Positions 17,049 to 23,870 of a stretch of 64,000 nucleotides of DNA are shown piece by piece. Source of the stretch: VXYL01 sp965243175 (GTDB lineage Bacteria > Pseudomonadota > Gammaproteobacteria > Pseudomonadales > Azotimanducaceae); assembly GCA_965243175.1 (NCBI GenBank), contig OZ251532.1, positions 1,612,001-1,676,000 of the forward strand, in the 5' to 3' direction. The number at the start of each line of letters is the position of its first letter. Within the stretch, counting starts at the first letter, position 1. Made by a program: the position numbers and the translations under genes. The notes beneath the pieces were generated by a model. It had not been told where the DNA came from and did no database searches. It saw only the letters and a program-made list of their open reading frames with translations.

Positions 17049-17788
17049 TGCGCCAAGTCGTTCTGGACACGGAGACCACCGGCCTCGAACCGGAACGGGG
17101 GCATCGCGTCATCGAGGTGGGCGCGGTGGAGATCGTCGATCGGCGGCTCACCGGACGGCACTTGCAGCTCTACATGAACCCGGAGCGCGAAATCGACGAC
17201 GCCGCGTTCGAGATCCACGGCCTCGACGCCAACGCCTTGGCGGACAAGCCGAAGTTCGCCGAAGTGGTGGGCGAGTTCCTGCAGTTCGTCGAGGATGCCG
17301 AAGTCATCATCCACAACGCCCCGTTCGACACCTCCTTCATCGACTACGAACTCTCGATGCTCGACCGCCAGGACGCAAAGAGCATGGAGGCGCTCTGCAC
17401 TATCACGGATTCGCTAGCGCTCGCCCGCCGCAAGCACCCAGGGCAGAAGAACAGCCTGGACGCCCTCTGCCGTCGCTACGGCGTGGACAACTCCGCCCGC
17501 GAACTGCACGGCGCCCTGCTCGACGCGGAGATCCTGGCGGACGTCTACCTCGCCATGACCGGCGGCCAGATGTCCCTGTTCGGCGACGAGAGCAGCCGCC
17601 TGGAACACGCCGACGACGAGTTCCTCCGCCTGCCCGAAGACCGCGCCCCGCTCCCCGTGCTGCTCGCCACCGCGGAGGAACTCTCGGCCCACGAAGCCTA
17701 TTTGGACGGTCTGGACGGCGTGGCGAAGAACGGCGCCCTGTGGCGACGCCACGCCACGCTCGGCGAAGTTCGGGCAGTCGCCGCGTAG
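17048..17788 (+). CDS. dnaQ: DNA polymerase III epsilon subunit (3'-5' proofreading exonuclease)
   Basis: 246 aa. DEDDh exonuclease motifs: ExoI VLDTETTGLEPERGHRV, ExoII HNAPFDTSFIDYEL, ExoIII HGALLDAEILADVY. The clamp-binding motif GGQMSLFG follows the nuclease domain, and the C-terminal tail that binds the alpha subunit is present. In the core polymerase it removes misincorporated bases. It is the third gene of the overlapping methyltransferase-rnhA-dnaQ unit. Confidence 0.97.
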   Translation: MRQVVLDTETTGLEPERGHRVIEVGAVEIVDRRLTGRHLQLYMNPEREIDDAAFEIHGLDANALADKPKFAEVVGEFLQFVEDAEVIIHNAPFDTSFIDYELSMLDRQDAKSMEALCTITDSLALARRKHPGQKNSLDALCRRYGVDNSARELHGALLDAEILADVYLAMTGGQMSLFGDESSRLEHADDEFLRLPEDRAPLPVLLATAEELSAHEAYLDGLDGVAKNGALWRRHATLGEVRAVAA

Positions 17789-17807
17789 GCAGCGGCTCTT
17801 TCGACCA

Positions 17808-17825
17808 GAGGGCGTCCCGCCCCTC
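17808..17825. terminator. Hairpin between dnaQ and a convergent PhyH gene
   Basis: gagggcgtcccgcccctc folds into a 7-bp G+C-rich stem with one bulged C and a 3-base loop, 20 bp after the dnaQ stop and touching the stop codon of the convergent dioxygenase gene. No U tract is visible. Confidence 0.5.
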
Positions 17826-19035
17826 AGATGCCCAGATCCTTCAAGTTGTAGTCCCGAATCACCTGCTCGTAGGTCTCCGCGTTCCAGCGGTAGTCGTCTT
17901 CGAGACCGGCGAAGGGCTGGTAGAAGTAGGGCTTTTCGTCCGGGAAATGCTGGCGGCGGGCGTCGATGGCCACCGCGATGACCGAGGAGCGCTCGAAGAT
18001 CCGCTGTTCGTCGTAGATCTCCGCCTCGGTCGAGCCGAGCTTCCCGGTGGCGCCGAGCACCGATGCGCGCCGATGGAATCCGTAGGTGAGCGAGATGCGC
18101 AAGTCAGGCGACGTGTTGGCGAACGAGCAGTGCAGCGTCTGCCGGTTCACCATCGTCACGTCGCCGGGGCGGCAAACCAGCGGCACCGCGTCGGGCAACC
18201 GCTCCGAACCACCATTGGCCGCCACCATCGCCTTGATGTCCAGCTTGCCCTGCTTGTGCGTTCCCGGCACCACCCACAGGCAGTTGCCCGGCGTGGTGGG
18301 ATAAAGCTGCACTTGGAAGTTGAAGCCGTGGATGCCTTCGTTCCAGTTCGGCGAGTTCCAATGGGTCAGCCCGTCCTGATGCCACGCCACCGAGCCGCCG
18401 AGGCCCGGCTGCTTGATGAAGATGGCGTCGTTGAAGGGCGTGAAGTCCGGCCCGTTGATGTTCTCGGCGATGGCCAGAAGCTGCGGATGACCGTACAGCC
18501 GCAGCCCGGACGCCATCGTCTGGCACATCCCGTAGGCCATGTGGACGACGTCCTCCGGCGCATCCTTCGCCGGCTGCGGCTCCACCATCTTCGTCGGATG
18601 CCGCCCCCCGACCAGATTGGTGCCCCCCACCGGATCGCTGAGCGGTTTGATGAACGTGAACGTCGGCTTCTTGAACTCCGGCCCCAACGCGGGCCGCCCC
18701 TGGGCGTCCACCTCCGCCCCGCGAGCAACCGGCGCCCGAGCGAGCACGTCGGCCATGTCGGTGCGCAGCTCGTCCAGTTCCGCGGCGCCGACTACGCCTT
18801 CGAGAACGTAGAAGCCGTGCTCCCAGTAGGCATCCAGAATCTCGTCGGCCAGCTTGCCGTTCGTGAGCCGCACCGGCCCCCGATTGCCCAGATCTTCGGC
18901 CCGCGCCTCCCCCGTGCGCATGTACCGAGCCATCCCCTCGGCATGTTCCGCAGCCGTCGGCTGGCATTGCGTCGTTGCCTGCACGATGTCCTCCTTGTCC
19001 CTGTGTTCCAACAGCGCCACCACCTGCGTCGACAT
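17824..19035 (-). CDS. Phytanoyl-CoA dioxygenase (PhyH) family protein
   Basis: 403 aa, ATG 19035. Fe(II)/2-oxoglutarate-dependent dioxygenase fold: the HxD pair is in GGSVAWHQDGLTHW and the distal His in NRQTLHCSFANTS, followed by the Arg of DLRISLTYGF that would bind 2-oxoglutarate. An N-terminal extension of about 65 residues precedes the core (KLADEILDAYWEHGFYVLEG). PhyH enzymes hydroxylate diverse small molecules; the substrate is not predictable. Its start lies three bp from the engB stop, so it may be cotranscribed with engB. Confidence 0.9.
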   Translation of the reverse strand: MSTQVVALLEHRDKEDIVQATTQCQPTAAEHAEGMARYMRTGEARAEDLGNRGPVRLTNGKLADEILDAYWEHGFYVLEGVVGAAELDELRTDMADVLARAPVARGAEVDAQGRPALGPEFKKPTFTFIKPLSDPVGGTNLVGGRHPTKMVEPQPAKDAPEDVVHMAYGMCQTMASGLRLYGHPQLLAIAENINGPDFTPFNDAIFIKQPGLGGSVAWHQDGLTHWNSPNWNEGIHGFNFQVQLYPTTPGNCLWVVPGTHKQGKLDIKAMVAANGGSERLPDAVPLVCRPGDVTMVNRQTLHCSFANTSPDLRISLTYGFHRRASVLGATGKLGSTEAEIYDEQRIFERSSVIAVAIDARRQHFPDEKPYFYQPFAGLEDDYRWNAETYEQVIRDYNLKDLGI

Positions 19036-19038
19036 AAG

Positions 19039-19728
19039 CTACTCTAAACCAATGTTCAACCGTGCCCGCAAGAACGCGAGTGCTTCCGCTACGCCTAGTC
19101 CTTCGGTAGCGGAGAAGATCAGTGCCGAGGCGCCTTCGGGCATTTGCGATTGCACCTTTCGCAGAGTTTGCGTGCGGGCACCGCGTTTGAGCTTGTCAGC
19201 CTTGTTGAGGAGGATCAGCAAGGGGAGATGGCGGTCGGCGCACCAGGCGATCATGGTCTCGTCGAAGGGCTGCAAGGGGTGGCGGGCGTCCATGACTAGC
19301 ACCAGGCCCGTCAGGTTCGGGCGGTTGTTCAAGTAGTCGTCGATGGCGCGGCCCCATGCGTCGCGGCGCGTCTTCGATGCGCGGGCGTAGCCGTAGCCCG
19401 GTAGGTCCACCAAGCGTCCGCCGGTGGCCACTTGGAAGAAGTTGATGAGCTGGGTTCGGCCGGGGGTCTTGCTCACGCGGGCGAGCTGTTTGCGTCCGGC
19501 CAGCCGATTCAGCGTGCTCGATTTGCCGGCGTTGGAGCGCCCGGCGAACGCCACCTCAGGTTCGTCGCTCGGCGGACACCGCGCCAAGTCGTCCGCGCTC
19601 GTGAGGAACGAACACGCCAGCGGCTCGTCCGCTCGTGGTGCGGAGGGCGACTGTTCGCCCCCGTCAACTCCGCTGGAACCCGCCGCTGCGGCTGAGCTGC
19701 CTGCACCATGCGTACGTTGCCGAACCAT
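19039..19728 (-). CDS. engB: Ribosome biogenesis GTP-binding protein EngB (YihA/YsxC)
   Basis: 229 aa from ATG 19728; the frame could begin at TTG 19743. G1 GRSNAGKSST, G3 DLPGYGYA, G4 LNKADKL and the SAT of G5 (ISFSATEGLG-like, here FSATEGLG) define the TrmE-Era-EngA-EngB GTPase. It assists large-subunit assembly. A Ser/Ala/Gly-rich N-terminal extension of about 40 residues precedes the usual start of the family (LACSFLTSADDLARCP). It is divergent from cytochrome c4, the arrangement common in gammaproteobacteria. Confidence 0.95.
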   Translation of the reverse strand: MVRQRTHGAGSSAAAAGSSGVDGGEQSPSAPRADEPLACSFLTSADDLARCPPSDEPEVAFAGRSNAGKSSTLNRLAGRKQLARVSKTPGRTQLINFFQVATGGRLVDLPGYGYARASKTRRDAWGRAIDDYLNNRPNLTGLVLVMDARHPLQPFDETMIAWCADRHLPLLILLNKADKLKRGARTQTLRKVQSQMPEGASALIFSATEGLGVAEALAFLRARLNIGLE

Positions 19729-19762
19729 CGCTGCCCGATTCAACCTGTTCGCGGAGCAGTAT

Positions 19763-20470
19763 ATGTCTTCGGTGGTATATACTTCGCCGCGCTCGGTGGT
19801 CGGCCGGGCTGACCAGACTGGCGAGAGCAGGCACTTGGGATCACGAATTCGACTCGCGCTCGTTGCGCTTGGCCTTGCGGTGGCGCAGCTTGCTGGCGGG
19901 CAGGCACAGGAAGAGGAACGCCAAGCCGATGCTGAGGCGGGGCGGGCGTTGGCTGCGCCTTGCGTGGCGTGTCACGGGGAGGACGGCAACAGCCTGGTGC
20001 CGAGCTACCCCAGCTTGGCCGGGCAGAACGTCCGCTATCTGGTGCGACAGATGATCATGATCCGCGACGGTACGCGCCCGGCGCCGTTGATGGTCGGGCA
20101 GATGGACGCCTATACCGATGCCGAGATCGAGGACATGGCGGCGTTCTACGCCAGCCAGACCCCGGCCATCGGGCAAGCCGAGCGGGAGAACATCGAGCTC
20201 GGCGAGGCGATCTACCGCGGCGGCCTGCTCGACAAGCGGGTCGCGGCCTGCACCGCTTGCCATGCGCCGGACGGCAGCGGCAATGCGCTGGCGGGCTTTC
20301 CGCGCGTCTCCGGGCAGCAGACGGACTACGTGATCGACCAGCTGCGCGCCTACCGCGAAGGCCAGCGCACCACGGACGAGGACTACTACGGCATGATGCG
20401 CCAAACCGCCGTCCACTTGACGGACGGCGAGATCAGAGCCGTCGCCAACTACCTTTACGGCCTGCACTGA
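19763..20470 (+). CDS. Di-heme cytochrome c4
   Basis: 235 aa from ATG 19763 (GGAGCAGTAT upstream). Signal-peptide hydrophobic core LALVALGLAVAQLAGGQAQ is preceded by an unusually long n-region, so TTG 19835 is a credible alternative start. Two heme sites: C67-V-A-C70-H71 and C163-T-A-C166-H167, each with a downstream Met, and the family landmarks SYPSLAGQNVRYLVRQM and FPRVSGQQTDYVIDQLRAYREG. Cytochrome c4 carries electrons from the bc1 complex to oxidases such as cbb3. dsbA follows 20 bp downstream. Confidence 0.93.
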   Translation: MSSVVYTSPRSVVGRADQTGESRHLGSRIRLALVALGLAVAQLAGGQAQEEERQADAEAGRALAAPCVACHGEDGNSLVPSYPSLAGQNVRYLVRQMIMIRDGTRPAPLMVGQMDAYTDAEIEDMAAFYASQTPAIGQAERENIELGEAIYRGGLLDKRVAACTACHAPDGSGNALAGFPRVSGQQTDYVIDQLRAYREGQRTTDEDYYGMMRQTAVHLTDGEIRAVANYLYGLH

Positions 20471-20489
20471 GGCGCTTCGGAAACCAGCC

Positions 20490-21134
20490 ATGCGTATCTT
20501 TGCTTCCACGTTTTTCGCCCTCGCTTGCACGTTCGCCGCCCCGTTCGGGGCAACGGCGTTCGCCGCCGAGTACGAAGAGGGCAAGCACTACCAGAAGCTG
20601 CCGATTGCCGCCGAGACCCGCGATCCGTCGAAGATCGAGGTGGTCGAGGTGTTCTCCTACGCCTGCATCCACTGCTTCCGCTTGGAGCCGACGCTGGAGA
20701 CGTGGCTGCAAACGCTGCCGGAGGACGTGGACTTCCGCCGCCTGCCGCTGGTCACGTCGCGCTTGGAGTCGCTCGCCAAGGGGTTCTTCGCGGCGGAGAG
20801 TCTCGGCGTGCTGGAGCAGGTACACCTGCCGATCTTCGAGGCCATCCACCTGCACGGCATGGACATGACGCGCCGCGACTACCTGCGGCGGCTCTTCGAG
20901 CGGGAAGCGCAAGTGGAGGAGGGCGCGTTCGCCGAGGCGTTCGATTCCTTCGGCATCCAGAGCCGCGTTCGCCAAGCGGATGCGCAGGCGCGCATGTACC
21001 GCATCGCCGCCACGCCCACGATCATCGTCAACGGGCGCTACGTGGCCGAAGTGTCCATGGCCGGCAGCAACGAGGCTATGTTTCTGGTCGTCAACCACCT
21101 CATCGACATGGAACGCGAACGGGCCGCGGACTGA
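20490..21134 (+). CDS. dsbA: Thiol:disulfide interchange protein DsbA
   Basis: 214 aa with a cleavable signal peptide (cleavage after ATAFA). Thioredoxin-like fold with active-site C59-I60-H61-C62 in FSYACIHCFRLEP and the cis-Pro loop AATPTIIVNGRY. The helical insertion lies between. It oxidises cysteine pairs in exported proteins, including apocytochromes. Position directly after cytochrome c4 is a conserved gammaproteobacterial arrangement. Confidence 0.95.
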   Translation: MRIFASTFFALACTFAAPFGATAFAAEYEEGKHYQKLPIAAETRDPSKIEVVEVFSYACIHCFRLEPTLETWLQTLPEDVDFRRLPLVTSRLESLAKGFFAAESLGVLEQVHLPIFEAIHLHGMDMTRRDYLRRLFEREAQVEEGAFAEAFDSFGIQSRVRQADAQARMYRIAATPTIIVNGRYVAEVSMAGSNEAMFLVVNHLIDMERERAAD

Positions 21135-21167
21135 CTCGGCGGCGGGAACTCCTGGCTAGCGTCGCGG

Positions 21168-21401
21168 TTGAAGGCAGCGGTTGGCAAATTGGGGCGACGA
21201 CGCGACTCGCGCAAGCGGCGGCTTCCGAAGGAGCGCTCGCGCCTCAACCGGCTCATCTTCAACGACACGCTGCTCGCCTTCATCGGCGTGGTCGTCGGCA
21301 TCGCCCTGTTCTCGCTCGGCGGGCTGGCGCTCGACTGGTGGGTCTACCACGACCGCTACGGGCTCGGGTTCATCGACTACCTCCGCGTCATCGTCTTCTG
21401 A
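21168..21401 (+). CDS. Small membrane protein, unrecognised
   Basis: Up to 77 aa. A basic N-terminus (KLGRRRDSRKRRLPKERSRLNRL) leads into a hydrophobic helix (TLLAFIGVVVGIALFSLGGLAL) and a short second segment ending DYLRVIVF. No ATG is available; TTG 21168 without an obvious ribosome-binding site is the longest start. The positive-inside pattern and placement 33 bp behind dsbA favour a real gene. Function unknown. Confidence 0.5.
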   Translation: MKAAVGKLGRRRDSRKRRLPKERSRLNRLIFNDTLLAFIGVVVGIALFSLGGLALDWWVYHDRYGLGFIDYLRVIVF

Positions 21402-21432
21402 CGCGCATGGCCGCGCCATGGGGACTTGGCAT

Positions 21433-21488
21433 GGCAGTTACTGGTGAATTTGACAGCGATTAGTAGTGGATTGACACTAAACGGTGCC
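21433..21488. repeat. Palindromic dispersed repeat, copy 1
   Basis: Begins ggcagttactggtgaattt and ends with a decayed complement of its own start (ctaaacggtgcc). It matches, in opposite orientation, the 53-bp element at 36075-36127, differing at roughly ten positions. It is AT-richer than its surroundings and lies just upstream of the Fic gene. Confidence 0.8.
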
Positions 21489-21513
21489 GATGTTCCGCAA
21501 GGAGCCGCCCCCA

Positions 21514-22863
21514 ATGCAGATTCCGCCGACCCCACCACCGCTTGCCGAGCTCATCGGCGACAGAGAGCCCGAAGATCTTGTCCGCCTCGCCTCCTCGGAT
21601 GCAGGAAAATACCCGCAGAACAAATACTTGCACTGGTCTGAGCTGACGTATCGGGAACCGCCCGAAGGCTTCTCGAAGGAGGACTGGTGGCTGTCCCTCA
21701 AGATGGCGCGGATGGCCGCGAAGCACGTGCTGCCGCTCGAAGACGAACGGGGAAGGCCGTTCGCGTTCACGGACTCCGGCTATCTGAATTTCATGCTCCA
21801 CAAAGTCGATCGCATGGCCGGCAGCGCCATCGCACTGCAACAGGACGTCATCGACGCAGACGCACGGGACCGCTACTTGAAGACCTCGGTGATCGAGGAG
21901 GCCATCACGTCCAGCCAGCTCGAGGGTGCGTCGACAACCCGCCTCGTGGCCAAGGACATGCTCCGTTCCGGGCGCCCGGCCCGCGACAACAGCGAACGCA
22001 TGATCGTCAACAACTACCGTGCCATGGCGTTCGTGCGCGACTTGGAGGATACCGATATCTCCATGCCGATCCTGCTTGAACTGCAGCGCATCCTTACCGA
22101 CGGCGTACTGGACGAGGCAAGCGGCGCCGGCCGTCTGCGCCGCGTGGACGAAGACGTGACGGTGGTCGATAAGACCGGCGACGTCGTCCACAAGCCGCCG
22201 AACGCGGCCCGCCTTGCCGAGCGCCTCGAGCGCATCTTCGCCTTCGCCAACTCCAAGGACGAGGCGCAGTTCCTCCGCCCGGTGGTCAAGGCGATTCTGC
22301 TGCACTTCATGCTGGGCTACGAGCACCCGTTCACCGATGGCAACGGGCGCACGGCGCGGGCTCTCTTCTATTGGGCGATGGCGCGGGCCGGCTACTGGCT
22401 GGCGGAGTTCCTCTCCATCTCCACGATCATCCGCAACGCGCCCGCGCAGTACGTTCGCGCCTATCTGCTCACCGAGCACGACGACAACGACACCACCTAC
22501 TTCCTCGACTACAACCTGCGCGTCCTGCTGCGCGCCATCGAGGAACTGCGCAGATACATCGCCCGCAAGGCGAAGGAGATGGAGGACACGGAGCGGCACC
22601 TCGAAAGCGCCCACATCTCCGGGCTGAACCACCGCCAAGTAGCGGCCATTCGCAGCCTGCGGCAGCGGCCAAACAAGACCTACACCATCGACGAGCACCG
22701 GCGCACCCACCGCGTCACCTACCAGACCGCGCGCACGGACTTGCTCAAGCTCGCGGACCTCGACCTCCTGAAGATGCGGCGCACGTTGAAGCAGGGGCGG
22801 GCGTTTCACTTCACTCTCGCGCCCGATTTGGAATCCCGGCTCGACGCCATGGCCGAGCGCTGA
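21514..22863 (+). CDS. Fic family protein with winged-helix C-terminus (predicted AMP transferase)
   Basis: 449 aa from ATG 21514, with GGAG eleven bases upstream; ATG 21490 and GTG 21484 are in frame but less well placed. The Fic core motif HPFTDGNGRTAR is at 271-282, with the catalytic His271. The N-terminal inhibitory helix motif Ser133-x3-Glu137-Gly138 (SSQLEG) shows a class II, self-inhibited Fic protein. The C-terminus (NHRQVAAIRSLRQRPNKTYT, then RTDLLKLADLDLLKM) is a winged helix that may bind DNA. Fic proteins transfer AMP to protein hydroxyls; the target is unknown. No antitoxin gene is adjacent, consistent with internal inhibition. Confidence 0.93.
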   Translation: MQIPPTPPPLAELIGDREPEDLVRLASSDAGKYPQNKYLHWSELTYREPPEGFSKEDWWLSLKMARMAAKHVLPLEDERGRPFAFTDSGYLNFMLHKVDRMAGSAIALQQDVIDADARDRYLKTSVIEEAITSSQLEGASTTRLVAKDMLRSGRPARDNSERMIVNNYRAMAFVRDLEDTDISMPILLELQRILTDGVLDEASGAGRLRRVDEDVTVVDKTGDVVHKPPNAARLAERLERIFAFANSKDEAQFLRPVVKAILLHFMLGYEHPFTDGNGRTARALFYWAMARAGYWLAEFLSISTIIRNAPAQYVRAYLLTEHDDNDTTYFLDYNLRVLLRAIEELRRYIARKAKEMEDTERHLESAHISGLNHRQVAAIRSLRQRPNKTYTIDEHRRTHRVTYQTARTDLLKLADLDLLKMRRTLKQGRAFHFTLAPDLESRLDAMAER

Positions 22864-22955
22864 GGCTGGCAACCCGTTTCGGCAGGCGCAAACGCCGCCC
22901 GCCCACTTGCACTACTATCTTGCCAAGCACGACGCACCATAGAAGGAGGGAGGAG

Positions 22956-23843
22956 ATGAACAACGCGCAGCAAATCGCCGATCCCGCGGCGGCCATGCGG
23001 CGGGTGATGGAGACCATCGACGAGCTGGGCTTGAACAAGCACGTCGTCGAGCTGGAGACCCAAGGCTTCACGACCGTCAAAGGCGCCATGCCCGCGGATC
23101 AGGTGGAAGGCGCCAAGCGGGCGATTCTAGCGCGGGCCGAGGAGCTCACCGGGCGCAAGATCGACGAACACGCCGCCACCAGCGGGGACGTCGAGGGCAT
23201 GACGTACCTCCCCTACATGCTCTACGAGGACGAAGTCTTCGAGGACATTCTGACGGCGCCGAAGCCCCTCGCGCTGATCACCTACCTGCTCGGCGAAAGC
23301 TGCCTGCTCTCCAGCATGGGCTGCCACTTCCGAGGCCCCGGCGGCGCCCCGCTCCCGCTGCACTCGGACAACGGCAACGGCATCCCCGGGCCGTTCCCCG
23401 CCTTCTCCCAAGTGGCCAACGTGAACTACGCGCTCACGCCCTACAGCCGTGCCGCGGGCGCCTTGGCGATGGTGCCGGGCAGCCACAAGCTGGCGCGGCA
23501 GCCGAAGCTGGAAGAAATGGGCCTCGGCGAAGACGGCAACCCCGACGCGGTGAGCATGGACATCGAACCGGGCGATGCCGTCGTCTGGCACGGCAACACG
23601 TGGCACGGCTCCTTCGTCCGCGAACTGCCGGGCGTGCGCATGAACCTGGCCGTCTACTTCAACCGCCTCTATATCCGCACCCAGGAGCAACACGGCGGCG
23701 CCGTGCCCGAATCGGTGCGCGAACGCCACGCCAACGACACGCGCTTCCTGAACCTGCTCGGCGCCAAACAAGCCTACGGCTGGCGCAAGGACGGCCCGGA
23801 CTACGCCAAGTTCGCGCTGATGCCACGGGGCTTGTACGACTGA
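22956..23843 (+). CDS. Phytanoyl-CoA dioxygenase (PhyH) family protein
   Basis: 295 aa with a near-consensus ribosome-binding site (AGGAGGGAGGAG directly upstream of ATG 22956), implying high translation. The HxD is in LPLHSDNGNG, the distal His in GNTWHGSF, and the 2-oxoglutarate Arg region in GVRMNLAVYFNRLYIR. The middle has VNYALTPYSRAAGALAMVPGSHK, typical of PhyH enzymes acting on small organic substrates. It precedes aceE by 27 bp on the same strand. Substrate unknown. Confidence 0.9.
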   Translation: MNNAQQIADPAAAMRRVMETIDELGLNKHVVELETQGFTTVKGAMPADQVEGAKRAILARAEELTGRKIDEHAATSGDVEGMTYLPYMLYEDEVFEDILTAPKPLALITYLLGESCLLSSMGCHFRGPGGAPLPLHSDNGNGIPGPFPAFSQVANVNYALTPYSRAAGALAMVPGSHKLARQPKLEEMGLGEDGNPDAVSMDIEPGDAVVWHGNTWHGSFVRELPGVRMNLAVYFNRLYIRTQEQHGGAVPESVRERHANDTRFLNLLGAKQAYGWRKDGPDYAKFALMPRGLYD

Positions 23844-23870
23844 CGCGGCCTTGGCGCCGGACGACAGGCC